A stretch of DNA of 64,000 nucleotides from Macrobrachium rosenbergii (Eukaryota; Arthropoda; Malacostraca; Decapoda; Palaemonidae): contig NC_089741.1 in assembly GCF_040412425.1 (NCBI RefSeq), positions 37,157,038-37,221,037 on the forward strand, written 5' to 3'. The notes below the pieces were generated by a model. That model saw only the letters and a list, made by a program, of their open reading frames with translations. It made no database searches and was not told the origin of the DNA. Both the position numbers and the translations under genes were made by a program. The first letter of the stretch is position 1. The number at the start of each line of letters is the position of its first letter. This document shows, in pieces, positions 49,151 through 61,102 of the stretch.

Positions 49151-49195
<45 letters not shown>
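48882..49195. repeat. (CT)n and (GA)n microsatellites with a duplicated spacer
   Basis: (CT)n at 48882-48951, a TACAATTTAGATTTAATG spacer that recurs (48 bp apart, near 49015-49075), then (GA)n at 49086-49114 and 49157-49194. The CT and GA blocks could pair as an inverted repeat. Confidence 0.93.
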
Positions 49196-49196
<1 letters not shown>

Positions 49197-49632
49197 TTGT
49201 GTTCGTCAACCCAGACTGAAAATAGTTGCGCCCATTAATATTAAATACCTCAATTGGAAAAAAAAAGGCAAACTGCAATATATTGTCATTTTCAATTCAG
49301 ATCCGAGATTACGAATTCACAGAAACCAAACCCCATTTTACCCTAAAGAAAACAATCGAAAAAAATGGCGTAATATGCTTGATTTGCAATCTCATTCTAT
49401 CGGAAGGCAATTTGCTGTATATTATTATTCCGCGGTCGCATGCGAGATTACCATTGTGTTCGAAAATAAATACGTGCAAGGATTTCCTAGCGGAATGGCT
49501 TTCATTCTTTTCGTTTGTATACGAGGCCATTGGGAAATTAGCTTGTTAGACTCGCTTGATTTTGAGTTGAAGGCAGGCGTGGACTTGGGTGAGGCCAAGA
49601 TGAATGATAGGAAAAGTTCAGTATATCTTAGT
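49196..49632. other. Unassigned DNA with open frames
   Basis: Frames at 49226-49549 (107 aa), 49375-49758 (plus) and 49309-49530 and 49425-49712 (minus) overlap. The last part runs into the SINE and none shows a motif. The segment is GC-balanced compared with its flanks, but no gene can be supported. Confidence 0.35.
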
Positions 49633-49860
49633 TTAACCAGACCACTGAGCTGGTTAACAGCTCTCCTAGGGCTGGCCCGAAGGATAATTTGTTTTACGTG
49701 GCTAAAAACCAACTGGTTACCTCTTGTGAAATCCGAACCACATTATGAACAGAAATGAATTTCTATCACCAGAAATAAATTCCTCTAACTCTTCATTGGC
49801 CGGTCGGAGAGTCGAACGCTGGGCCAACAGCGTGCTAGCCGAGAGCTCTACCCACCCCTC
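49633..49860 (-). mobile_element. tRNA-derived SINE, inverted copy
   Basis: The reverse complement of the family seen at 13.0 kb. The A box is TGGGTAGAGCTCTCG (49841-49855, minus) and the B box GCGTTCGACTCTC (49807-49819, minus), followed by GAATTTATTTCTGGTGATAG, GGTAACCAGTTGGTTTTTAG and GAGAGCTGTTAACCAGCTC. Shared body plus tRNA-like head supports a retroposed family. Confidence 0.9.
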
Positions 49861-49888
49861 AAATGAAGAACTTGAATGGTAGGAATAC

Positions 49889-50172
49889 ATAATGGAATGG
49901 AATATAGATTTAGGCCAATGACCAAATGTTGGGACGTATGAGGTCATTCAGGTGGAAGGGAAATCGAGAGTAAAAAGGTTTAAAAGGTTTAACAGGAGGA
50001 AAAATTTATTAGCTAATTGTATGGAGATAACTAATGCAGTTGTTGTTAGGAGAGGGTGGAAAGTAAGATGGAAGAAAGGAGTGTAAACGGAAGTACAGCA
50101 AAAGGAATGAAAGGGGTTGCAGCTAGAGGCCGAAGGGACGCTGCAAAGAACCTTAAGTAATGTCTACAGTGT
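49889..50172 (+). repeat. Family A dispersed repeat
   Basis: ATGGAATGGAATATAGATTT, GACGTATGAGGTCATTCAGG, TTTAACAGGAGGAAAAATT, GGGTTGCAGCTAGAGGCCG and TAATGTCTACAGTG. The palindromic tail is missing. Confidence 0.88.
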
Positions 50173-50331
50173 ATCCATAACGTATTATGATAAAGTACAA
50201 AAAAGGTATAATATATTAAAAGTTTTTTGGGTTTATTTCCCATAACAGGTGCTTGTTTTCAACCTTTCTCTTACCAAAAAGTGATCGTATTTTGGGCCAG
50301 ATAAAGCCAAAAGCCACTTTTATATTTTGTC

Positions 50332-50583
<252 letters not shown>

Positions 50584-50639
50584 TGTATACCTCAAACCTA
50601 CAAACCTTAGTTTTTATTTTTACAATGTTTTATACCTAA

Positions 50640-51635
50640 AATCTTTAAAAAAGTGTAACTGACATTTAAAACCGTACCATTTAAATGAAAATCAGGATGC
50701 AAAGGCAAAACTGTTCTGGGCCGCCTGACTATCGTACTTTGAGTTTTAGGAGGGTTAAGCTTCGTTCCTCAAAATCTACACCACTCACTCACGAATACGT
50801 GACAGATCTCTCTCTGTTCAAGGATTCTGCAATCACAGACATAAGGCAAGGAGAAGGAACAACAGCCAGAAGAGTAGTATCGTCGTCTAATGCAATCAGT
50901 TTGTTTCCCAGAACTTGCCACATGTCACTAGTATAGATATTAAACAGCAAAGGTCCAAGAACACTACCTTGAGGAACATGCCGAAATGACACAACTAAAG
51001 CTAGGAAATGGGCCATCGTCACAGACACTTTAAAAGAGTAGTATCATCGACGTATGCAGTCAGTCCTTGCGACACGTCACTAGTATAGATAATAAATAGC
51101 AAAGGTTCAAGAACACGGCCTTGAGGAACACCTGCAATGACATTACTAAAGCTACTGTAATGACCTTCAACGCAGACCCTTTGGGTTCTCGCCTATTGAA
51201 AATGTGCTGTAATTCAGCATAGGCGTATGCAATCATTTGTTCTCCAGAACTTGCCACACGTCACTAGAATGGATATTAAATAGCAAAGATCCATGAACAC
51301 TATCTTGAGGAACGGCCGAAATGACATTACTAAAGCTACTAAATTGACTATCGTCACACACCCTTTAAAAGAGTAGCATCATCTGCAATGACATTGTGGC
51401 CATCGTACCCTTTAAAAGTAGCATCATGTTCTCCAGACCTTGCCACATGTCACTAGTATGGAAAATAAACAACAAAGGTTCAAGAACACTACCTTGAGGA
51501 ACACCTGCAATGACATTGCTAAAACTACTATAATGGCCTTCAACGCTTTAATTCAACATAGGCATATGCAACAATATTGGCCTTCAACGTAGACCCTTTG
51601 GGTTCTTGCCTATTCAAAATGTTCTGTAATTCAAT
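50640..51635 (-). pseudogene. LINE reverse-transcriptase remnant with four tandem palm segments
   Basis: Minus-strand translation shows non-LTR (Jockey/CR1-like) reverse-transcriptase wording: RTQRVCVEGHYSSFSNVIAG, VPQGSVLGPLLFNIYTSDM, then the active-site block. Further on (toward 50640) comes thumb-like GTKLNPPKTQSTIVRRPRT. The VPQGS-type motif occurs four times, at 50966-50977, 51119-51132, 51301-51312 and 51491-51502 (spacing 153, 182 and 190 bp), each followed by the IYTSD-type strand. The YXDD box reads YVDD in copy 2 (51043-51054) but LDDD in copy 1 (50879-50890). Stops and frame changes show it is dead. The tandem multiplication of the palm segment is unusual. Confidence 0.88.
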
Positions 51636-52221
51636 GCCGATTGCAGGGAATTAGCGATACCGTATCAAAATAGACGATAATAAAATCCTGAAGACAGGTT
51701 TTTAGAGGTAACCATCCTGCCCCACCACGGCTGAATTCTTGTCTAAGCCCCCAGGCTACGAGTTGTAAACAAAACTGGCAATCCATTCCTTAGTAACTCT
51801 TACCTCATAGTTTTGTTTTTTTCCGTCACTGAACGTCAATTTCCATAGGCTTTCTGTTGACTCAGTCAATGAACGTATATTCCTACAGCCGTTGCAACGC
51901 CAGACAAAACGCAAATCAATCACGGGGACCTTCTAAAGCTAGGCTAAATGGACAACAGAGAACTGTAGAGACACTGAACACTGCCTCGCCCCGACTGTTG
52001 ACAGTGGAGGACTACCGCCCAGTCAAACGACAATACAATTCTGACCAGAAAAGTTGAACCGTTTTCTTCTACCTGATTAACTCTTATTTTTGGACACCCT
52101 ACGATTGGCCCTCTTCCAGGCTATCATAAAGCTTTATTTATCTGTTTATTAAACACCTATAGAGTTATTCCACAGGAGGGGAGGTAAGGTGATTGAGAAG
52201 GGGCTATATTACCTTTCATGA
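51636..52221. other. Unassigned DNA
   Basis: A 66-aa plus-strand frame (51857-52057) sits in a GC-balanced stretch but has no recognised motif. Confidence 0.4.
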
Positions 52222-52413
52222 GAGAGAGAGAGAGAGAGAGAGAGCAATAACTGTCTGTTTCAGTTCCAGTGGACCTCTGTGAGTTTCTGCCTGTTTAGTA
52301 AAGACACTGGATTTTTCAAGGAACGGGCATATTATGTCCCTCTCGCGCGGGATTGATCTCGGGTATATCAGTATATCACTGACAAGGTAACAATTGATCT
52401 ATGAGACCAGTAC

Positions 52414-52486
<73 letters not shown>
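52222..52486. repeat. (GA)n and (AT)n microsatellites
   Basis: (GA)n at 52220-52245 and (AT)n at 52414-52485, followed by CATATACACACATACATA-type sequence to about 52545. Confidence 0.95.
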
Positions 52487-52488
<2 letters not shown>

Positions 52489-52829
52489 TACATATAAACA
52501 CATATACACACATACATATATATACGCATACATATACATACATACCCTAACAACAGATTACCATCCACGTACTAATTATTAGGCAGACTGATTCCAGCTA
52601 ATTCCTAGTAATTCCTACCTTGACAGAGGCTATGCGGATGACAGCTTATTAATATCTAAGCTAGAAACCCGTGGAATTATTTCTTGAATCTAATCGCATT
52701 GGAACAGAGGAGTTCTTGGACAGAGAGGCCTCTGAACAGGATATTCAACAGGTGGGTCGTCTGTTTCTGTTACCTGTCTGTGATGTTGATGAGAAAAGTC
52801 TGTTGGCTAATGAGTACGTCTGTGAACTG

Positions 52830-52851
52830 TTTTGGATGTGTCAGGACATTG

Positions 52852-52890
<39 letters not shown>

Positions 52891-52949
52891 GAAATTTATT
52901 TTGTTTAATAAGCATATCTGGGAATTGTTGTTAATGTTCCAGGAAATTA

Positions 52950-52995
<46 letters not shown>

Positions 52996-53027
52996 TTATT
53001 ATTTTTATTTTATTATTATTATTATTA

Positions 53028-53070
<43 letters not shown>

Positions 53071-53129
53071 TAAATTTCTCTTGTTTAATAAGCACATCTG
53101 GGAATTGTTGTTGATGTTCCAGGAGATTG

Positions 53130-53189
<60 letters not shown>

Positions 53190-53235
53190 GAAATTGTTGT
53201 TGTTAATGAGCACATTTTTGAACTGGTTTTGGATG
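52830..53235. repeat. (TTA)n-spacer higher-order array
   Basis: Three long (TTA)n blocks (52852-52890, 52951-53069, 53132-53188) alternate with a ~60-bp spacer. The two central spacers share GTTTAATAAGCAYATCTGGG, AATTGTTGTTRATGTTCCAG and GARATTRRTTATTATT. The outer spacers (GGATGTGTCAGGACATTGG, and GAGCACATTTTTGAACTGG) are more diverged. Confidence 0.93.
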
Positions 53236-53254
53236 TTTTCGTAATGTTTTGTTG

Positions 53255-53580
53255 TTAAAATTGAAATTATAATTACTGAAAAATTGTTTTACGCAATGAT
53301 GTAATACAGAAACGATTAATATTATTATTATTGCAATGTTTCACTTAGTGTTTTGATGTTAAAATTGATAATTATCAACATTATTGCAAAGATGTTTCAC
53401 TTAGTGTTTTAATGTTAAAATTGATAATTACCAATATTATTGCAAAGATGCTTCGCGTAATGATGTAATGCTAAAATTGATAATATCATAACTGAAGCAA
53501 AAATATTTCACGTAATGCTCTGATATTAAAACTGATAATCGATAATTTCACCTGAAAAATATTTCACGTTAAAATGATTT
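53255..53580. repeat. ~60-bp degenerate tandem repeat
   Basis: About five or six units built on GCAAAGATGTTTCACTTAGT, GTTTTAATGTTAAAATTGAT and AATTATCAATATTATT. The two central units are nearly identical. Confidence 0.9.
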
Positions 53581-53690
53581 GTGTACTGGTAAGCTTATTA
53601 TCCTTAAACGAACACTCAGCATAGCGAACAGCTACTAAACTATTGCTATGAAGCTTACATCAACTGGAAGGCAATGCTTAGGTAGGTAAG

Positions 53691-53692
<2 letters not shown>

Positions 53693-53756
<64 letters not shown>

Positions 53757-53837
53757 ACTGTACAATGGGGCAAAAAAAGTATTCAGTTTCTTAAAAGTGT
53801 CATGTTAAAAAATGTTTATTTTATCTGAGTAATGTAT

Positions 53838-53902
<65 letters not shown>

Positions 53903-53960
53903 TGTGCAATGCAGGGCAAAAAACGTAGTATCCCGCAATTAAAAATTTGTTAAAAAATAT
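53693..53960. repeat. CT microsatellite-spacer pair
   Basis: (CT)n at 53693-53751 and 53841-53898, each followed by a related spacer (ACTGTACAATGGGGCAAAAA / TCTGTGCAATGCAGGGCAAA, then GTTAAAAAATGTTTATTTTA / GTTAAAAAATATCTACTTTA and CTGAGTAA / CTCAGTAA). Period is about 148 bp. Confidence 0.92.
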
Positions 53961-54122
53961 CTACTTTACCTCAGTAACTTTCAATCACTGGACAAGTTGT
54001 GATCAAAAGTGAATTACTTTTTATTTTAATTTTTCTTGAGTTCATGACAGGTAAAACACACTAGGCAAACTTCCCACAAAACTGACGTTATTTGACAATC
54101 AGCCAATTAATGACAATTATTT

Positions 54123-54148
54123 CGGAAGTGGTTTACCGCGCATGCGCG
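54123..54148. promoter_or_regulatory. ETS-like plus NRF1-like site pair
   Basis: CGGAAGTG (54123-54130) matches the ETS/GABP core, and CGCGCATGCGCG (54137-54148) is a perfect palindrome containing the NRF1 consensus core GCGCATGCGC. Such pairs are typical of housekeeping promoters in animals. The surroundings are AT-rich and no gene start is identifiable; a 65-aa minus-strand frame begins at 54314 and passes through the site. Confidence 0.35.
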
Positions 54149-54150
54149 TG

Positions 54151-54484
54151 GTAGCGGTCTCAATCATGTGGTCAGAAAAGGTGGGAATGTACCATTTCAC
54201 AGAGACTGCAAAATTATTGATTCTGGTAGACGCTGGATATGATTTTTTGTGTGAAATTTTAAATTTTTGAAAGCTTCTCTTAATTTGTTCGTTAAATTCT
54301 GTAGTTTCCTTCAATTGCTAACTTTTTTTTATATAGCTATTTATTTTTTTTTTAGCATGATTTTCAATTCAATGTCTCATAATTATCAATTTCATCAAAA
54401 TTATGAAAATTTGCCAAACTCTCTCCTTTGTATTTTACAATTTTTTTACATTTTCATATCTTTTTGCTTATTAATTTGTTAATT
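54151..54484. other. Unassigned AT-rich DNA
   Basis: No recognised feature. Confidence 0.5.
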
Positions 54485-54644
54485 TATTTTTCTTTTCTAA
54501 TAATTGATCTCTTCTTCTTTCTGTGTTTCCTATTGCCATCTGTTACTTCTTTCAAATGAACGCCATAATATTCTTTAGAAGTTTGGATTTCAAAACAATA
54601 TGGTCCCTATGGAGGGTTTGTTCCATATGAATAGGGTTGATCTT

Positions 54645-54714
<70 letters not shown>

Positions 54715-54768
54715 GTAGTATTAGTAGTAGTAGTAGATAATAATAATATTATAATAATAATAATAGTA

Positions 54769-54827
<59 letters not shown>

Positions 54828-54828
54828 T
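54485..54828 (-). repeat. Family B fragment with (AAT)n
   Basis: The reverse complement of family B at 54485-54645 (TTACTTCTTTCAAATGAACG, TTCTTTAGAAGTTTGG, TTTGTTCCATATGAATAGGG, GATCTTCTGAATAATAATAA) runs straight into ~180 bp of (AAT)n with TAG variants. The head-to-trinucleotide junction matches the plus-strand copies. Confidence 0.9.
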
Positions 54829-55544
54829 TTATTCGTCTGTTCAACTCTATAGTTATTATCTTCAATAATAACTTGTATTTTAATGACATAACTATTAATT
54901 TTTTTTGCATAGCAATGCCTTTAACGTCATCTTGGATGTCTGATATTTTCCATAATCAAAATTATGAAAATTCCCCCCAAAATACTCTAATAAATCACCA
55001 GATCTAAAACAAGATTAATATAGAGTCTGTTGTTTATGTTGAAAAAAAAAAATGCTTATTACCGCAAGAGTCTCTCCTAAGAAATATTTCTTAGCCGAGT
55101 TTACTTCTTACCATAAATAAGGCTTAATCTTCGGGGCATTATGTAAATCTGGTGGTTTCTGAAGTTCATGTTTTTTTAGGCCTAAAGCATATTTAGTCAA
55201 AAGTGTTTTTTTTTGTTTAGTTTTTTACAGACTTGAAGATGATGTGGATAATAGCCAGAACGCTTATTAATTTTACTTTTCATATTTTTCTGGCTGAATT
55301 TTTCCTTCGTCTGGAAAATAGCGGAGTATGTAATGAATTTAATTAAGTCTTTTGTTGGATAGATATGAGAATAACCAGCAGGTTCTCAGGGATATTTTAT
55401 TATTATTATTATTATTGTGTTATTATTATTGTGTATTATTATGTATGTATTATTATTTATGTATTATTACTATTTTATTATTATATTGGTGAAATCACAC
55501 CGATACAAGTGTAAATTTATATCTTACTATACTTATGTATATAT
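54829..55544. other. Unassigned AT-rich DNA
   Basis: Short (ATT)n near 55398-55480. No gene is recognised. Confidence 0.5.
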
Positions 55545-55985
<441 letters not shown>

Positions 55986-56235
55986 TTATGATGAATAATG
56001 ACAGCTATAAGCAACATTCGTCTTTACTTCAGAGAAAGCCCACAGTCACATGGCAAGAGAGATCAGAGATCGAGGCTTAATCAGAACTGCTCTTATGAAC
56101 AAGAGGACATCAAGAGAGAGCCTTGTAAGCAATTAACGTTGACAATAAATCCTGTTCATTTAACGAATCGTAACAGACACACTAATTTCGCGGAGACGAG
56201 ACGAGCCTGCCATAACTCTCTCCCCTCTCGCTCCC

Positions 56236-56301
<66 letters not shown>

Positions 56302-56336
56302 TCACTTTTGACTTTTTTTTTACCTTTTAGTTTTTT
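55986..56336. repeat. Unassigned DNA ending in (CT)n
   Basis: GC-balanced sequence to 56220 without a recognised feature, then (CT)n at 56243-56297. The 110-aa frame 55998-56330 ends in translated CT repeat and has no motif before it. Confidence 0.6.
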
Positions 56337-56787
56337 GTAAAAGAAAACTATTGTGCTAACTTTCTGTCTGTCCACCACTTTTTCTTTCTGTCCACTTTTT
56401 TTCTGTCACCCGTTTTTGCACATAATTTTTCTGTCCACTTTTTTTCTCTCCGCCCTCAGATCTTAAAACTACTGAGGCTGACAGGCTGCAAATTCGTATG
56501 TTGATTGTCCACCCTCAGTCATCAAACATACCAAATTGCTTCCCCTCTAGCCTCAATGGTTTATTTTGTTAAGGTTAAAGTTAGCCATAATCATTGCTTC
56601 TGGCAACTATATAGGATAAGCCACCACCTGGCCGTGGTTAAAGTTTCGTGGGCCGCGCCTCATACAGCATTATATTGAGACCACCAAAAGATAGATCTAT
56701 TTTCGGTAGCCTTGATTATACGCTGTAGTGGCTGTACAGAAAACTCGATTGCGCAGAAGAAACTTCTGTGCATTTTTTACTTGTTTT
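56337..56787 (-). repeat. Family C dispersed repeat, full inverted copy
   Basis: From GTAAAAGAAAACTATTGTGC through expanded TTTCTGTCCAC-type short repeats, TCAGATCTTAAAACTACTGA, GGCTGACAGGCTGCAAATTC, CACCTGGCCGTGGTTAAAG, AGATCTATTTTCGGTAGCC and TGTACAGAAAACTCGATTGC to the ACTTG end. This is the longest copy, about 450 bp. Confidence 0.92.
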
Positions 56788-56866
56788 AAACTGTAGTTTT
56801 TTTTTACTTTTTAAAACTGTAGTTTTTTTAGGGGTTGGAAGAATTCATCCACAGGAAGCGACTTTC

Positions 56867-56927
<61 letters not shown>

Positions 56928-57088
56928 TTAAAATAGATCGTCCGTAGGGGGGGGGGATGTGGGGGAGGGTATTGGAAATTTGTCTACTGAAGAGAAGTGA
57001 GAGTAAGTTCTACTTTCTCTGTCTGTCTGTCTCTCTCTCTCAAACTCGTTAAGCCTGGGAATAAGCTAAGAATCTCAATCAAGTTTTA

Positions 57089-57132
<44 letters not shown>

Positions 57133-57204
57133 TGGTTTTCAGACTGTAGTTCATATATTCATGGTGCAATGCGAATGTTTTAAGTAAGAAAGCCCTTTGT
57201 TTTA

Positions 57205-57270
<66 letters not shown>

Positions 57271-57530
57271 TTTGTTTCTTCTAAACCCAATAAAAAAAAA
57301 CACCAATCACGATAATAACAATAACAACAGTCTCTCTTTGCGTGCAACTTTCTCTCTCTCTCTCTCTCTTTGGTTAAACCGATGAAAAACCAATAATCAC
57401 AACACCGACTCTAGGTGCCTCGTTGTGTGCAACTCTCTCTCTCTCTCTCTTTTTCTCTCTGGTAAAACCAATGAAAAACTGACAATCACAACACCGACTC
57501 GAAGTCCCTCGTTGTGTGCAACCGTGAGGA
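56867..57530. repeat. CT microsatellite-spacer higher-order arrays
   Basis: (CT)n blocks near 56867-56924, 57090-57131, 57208-57267, 57350-57371 and 57433-57460 alternate with spacers. In the right part, three related spacers share GGTTAAACCGATGAAAAACC / GGTAAAACCAATGAAAAACT, AATCACAACACCGACTC and CCTCGTTGTGTGCAAC, with a period of about 75-90 bp. Confidence 0.92.
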
Positions 57531-57893
57531 ACGCAGACAGAAAGGGCTCCAAAAGATATATATAAATATAAAAAGAAGTTTGTGCTGCATCATCTGTCGT
57601 TCATAGATTTAGTCCAAACTCTAAAAGATTTCAAGAGACGGGGAAAAAGAAAGAGTTTTCGAAAGCTTTCTCTTTAAAAGTTCTGATCTTTTCCTTTCTC
57701 CGGGTGAAAGTTAGCGAGGTGCATCGAGCGCATTTTCTTATTTTCTTTATTCTCTTTCCATCCGAGTTGGGCAAACTAGATAAAAATGGTGAAATGAAGG
57801 CGTTTTGTCTTAATTGGTCTAAACTTGCTTAGTGAGTCTTTATGATGTGCTTATTTTTTCGTGTCATCTAAGTCATTATTGACTCAAGTAAAT

Positions 57894-57953
<60 letters not shown>

Positions 57954-59336
57954 TGTCAGAATTGCTCTTGTGGGCAACAGGACGTCAGGAGACAGTTCAA
58001 ACCTCTCCCAGAATCATGGTCAACTAACTTCTAGAGTAAGTGAGATCCCGCCACAATATCCTCTCTACCCTTAGAATAATGGTCCTGTGGTCTTCTACCC
58101 TGCCCCCGTATCCCCAAAATTCTGGGCCTCTTACGTCACTGGCCCGGACAAACTCCTAAAATTCTGGAAGTTATGGCATAAGGCCTTGTTAATCAAGATC
58201 TCAAAATATGGTTTGACTTCTTCCTATAACTGAAGCCTCTCAATCCAGCAACACTGCGCAGACGGTTCTTATCTTCCCAAATCCTCTTCCGTCTTCTTCT
58301 TCTTCTTCTTCTTCTTCTTCTTCTGAATGTTCGTTAGAAGCTCAGCTGTCCTGGGTGGTCTCTTGGGCAAAGTAGGTCTAAACTTTTTATCACGTTTTCG
58401 TTTCCTGTCCTCGCATGTAGGCCTAGGCTCTGAAAAGCAATGTGTGGCCCGTTGTCGATATTGATAAAGGAAATGGTCCATACAAGCGACCGAAATCAAG
58501 GCCCTCTTGTAGTGGTCTTGTATATATATTGTACATATAAATACTGTATGTTCGCAACTGGACTTTCTAATAAATATTGTACACGTAAATGGCTTCGAAT
58601 CCTGCCTAGGAAGTCGAGAAGCTATCTAGGCTACAGAACATAGGCCTATGCACCAACGTTTTCATAACAGTTGACTGATTAATTATTACCGTAAATTGGC
58701 ATTATGACAATTATTAACGATGAGTAATAGAATATTATGTTATTTTTGAATATGTACGGAGATGTATAGATGTACTGAAGCAGTTCATTACAGAATTAAT
58801 TTAATGAAACTGAAGGAAATGTTAACATTTATGTCCTAATGACGCTTTCTCACTCGCTATGGGAGGGGTTGTGTACGATAACATAATAAAATTGATCGTT
58901 ATTGGATTTTATTCAAATAAATACGTAACGAAAGCATTCCATGGATTGCTAGAATGTTTGTTATACCACCAGGATTCCAGAAGGCATCCTACAAGCCTCC
59001 TAAAACTATGTAATACATCATAAAGTTTATAAAAAGCGTTCTTACAAATGCAGCAAGTAGAGTAAACGTTCGTAGAGTTGCCAGATGTGGCTGGGGAGAA
59101 TATCTTCGTCGTCCTTAATGACCGTGAAATCATGAAGTAAATATAAGGTTATGCATCGTATTCTTCATATTTATTAATAATTTACATACAAATATGATGA
59201 ATAGATACTGGAAATTCCTTTTAAGACATCTAATAATTGATTAATTTTATGCGTTTAGGCAACTTGAACCAGTGATCGCCCCACTCTTGGTCACTCTGTC
59301 TGACTACTCTGACTGTCATCATCATACACGTGCTAG
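57531..59336. other. Unassigned DNA with small microsatellites
   Basis: (GA)n at 57897-57950 and (TTC)n at 58288-58324. Minus-strand frames at 58269-58499, 58909-59133 and 59230-59424 show no known domain. The GC-balanced parts lack a visible exon pattern. Confidence 0.4.
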
Positions 59337-59403
59337 TGTTTCTTATATCGTCACGTGAGCAAGACGTATCACGTGTTAATCGGCGCTGCGCCGAACAGCC
59401 GCT
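59337..59403. promoter_or_regulatory. Three CACGTG E-boxes and a CG-rich palindrome
   Basis: CACGTG lies at 59337-59342, 59362-59367 and 59380-59385, followed by CGGCGCTGCGCCG (59391-59403). A TATAAG-like word reads on the minus strand at about 59353-59358, downstream of two of the E-boxes. This resembles a bHLH-zip (USF/MYC/MITF/CLOCK class) target region, but no transcript is evident. Confidence 0.4.
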
Positions 59404-59584
59404 GTGAATGCTGTACGCAAGCAATCAGTAAGCTCCTACAACTATATTGGTAAGCCCATATCAGCAGCTACAGCTGCATTATACAAATATCAACTACAGC
59501 TTGATAATTGCGCTGCAAATGAACCTAGCCCCTAAAGCTAGCGAGCTATCACGGCAGGAATGGCGGCTTGAGCCAAGAAACTTG
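59404..59584. other. Unassigned DNA
   Basis: No recognised feature. Confidence 0.5.
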
Positions 59585-59645
59585 ATGTACAGAAAACTCG
59601 ATTCGCTGAAGAAACTTAAGCATTTTTTACTTGATTTTTCATATC
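59585..59645 (-). repeat. Family C terminal fragment
   Basis: TGTACAGAAAACTCGATTCG, GAAGAAACTTAAGCATTTTT and TACTTG match the outermost part of the full copy at 56.73-56.79 kb. Confidence 0.82.
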
Positions 59646-59788
59646 ATGAAAAACTTGCATTGTAAAAGTATTTTTATATGATAATTCATTTAATTACACT
59701 ATCACTTATATTTGTATCACGATTTTTTATTTTTATGAATATAACCTGTCAGTCATATCCAGGTCATTATTAAACTGTCTACTAGTTA

Positions 59789-60040
59789 AGTGCTGTCAGT
59801 GCACCTCACGCGGTGCACTGTAGGCATTACTTAATAAGGATCTTTGCAGCGTCCCTTCGGCCACTAGCTGCAACCCTGTTCATTCCCTTTACTATACCTC
59901 CGTTCACATTCTCATTTCTATTTTACTTTTCCACCTTCTCCTGACAATTGTTTCATAGTGCAACTGCTTTGAGGTTTTCCTCCTGTTACACCTTTCGTAC
60001 CTTTCCACTCTCAACTTCCCAGTGGATGAATGAGTAATTT
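59789..60040 (-). repeat. Family A dispersed repeat
   Basis: GTGCACCTCACGCGGTGCAC tail, CAGCGTCCCTTCGGCCACTA, CATAGTGCAACTGC and TTTTCCTCCTGTTACACC. The head is truncated. It faces the oppositely oriented copy at 60.83 kb across about 0.8 kb. Confidence 0.9.
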
Positions 60041-60234
60041 TACAGGTCATTTGTAGCTGAATTTAAATTATTTATTAATATTCCTTGATAATCCAGCATT
60101 TATGTATTGCTGATTGTTTCATTCATAAACTCTCTTTTAGATAGTTTATGGTTTAAATTACTATACTTCATAGTACTAAGACAAGTAGCCAATTTTTTTT
60201 TTTAATGCCTTAACTTTTAAAATTCTCCTGCCTC

Positions 60235-60670
60235 ATCACAGGGCCACCGGACAGGATTTAACAAGATGCGTGAAATCTCTGCATAGGCCTAATTTAAGTC
60301 TATTAGTAATGGTAGGCCTCAAAGTTCCAACTTTTTTCATTTTGGCAAAGTCCACTGGTTCTGAGTGTTGAAATTAACGAGAACCCTCTTAAATTCACAG
60401 AGCACTGGGCAGGGAGCAACAGATCAGACGCCAATTCGAAATCTTCTCTGCATAGGCCTAATTTAAGTCTGTTACTAATGAGTAGGCCTACAAAAGTTCC
60501 ATTTATTTTTTTCATCTTTGTTTTTTAAAGTCCTTCTGCCTCATCGTTCCTGAGTGTTGAAACTAACGAGAACCCTCTTTTTAATTCACAGAGCCATGGA
60601 CAGGAAGTAACAGATCAGACGCCAATTCGAAATCTCTGCATAGGCGTAAGGTAAGCCTGTGATTAATGAG
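60235..60670. repeat. ~170-190-bp tandem repeat, two and a half units
   Basis: TCTGCATAGGCCTAATTTAAG occurs near 60280 and 60448, and TCTGCATAGGCGTAAGG near 60636. Between them are shared AAAGTTCC, GAGTGTTGAAAYTAACGAGA, ACCCTC, CACAGAGC and ACAGATCAGACGCCAATTCG. The frame at 60303-60515 is not called. Confidence 0.93.
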
Positions 60671-60832
60671 TAGACCTACAAAGCATGTGATTAAGTTCTG
60701 AGTCTGTATATGTGAATTATTTACGTTTTAGGTATAAGAGGGTTTGAGATAGGCATTTTTTTATGCATTTTTGTAGTACTTTGAAAAAGTTTGCAATGAA
60801 CCTCATGGAGTTTGAAGTGATGTGAAGTTATA

Positions 60833-61102
60833 GAAATGGAATGGAATATAGAGTTTAGCACTAGGACCTATGAGGTCATTCAGCGCTGGAAAGGAAATTG
60901 AATGTAGGTAGGTCTGGAAGTTGCAACAGGAGAAAAAACTCGCAGTTGCACTGTGAACTAATTGTTAGGAGAGGATGGATAGCAAGATGGAAGAAAGGTA
61001 ATATGAATGGAGGTACAGTAAAAGGAGTGAAAGGGGTTGCAGCTAGGGGCCGAAGGGACGCTGCAAAGAGCCTTTAGTAATGCCTACAGTGCACCCCGTA
61101 GG
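60833..61102 (+). repeat. Family A dispersed repeat
   Basis: AATGGAATGGAATATAGAGT, GGACCTATGAGGTCATTCAG, CGCAGTTGCACTGTGAACTA, GGGTTGCAGCTAGGGGCCG and GCCTACAGTGCACC. The tail is cut within the palindrome. Confidence 0.9.
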
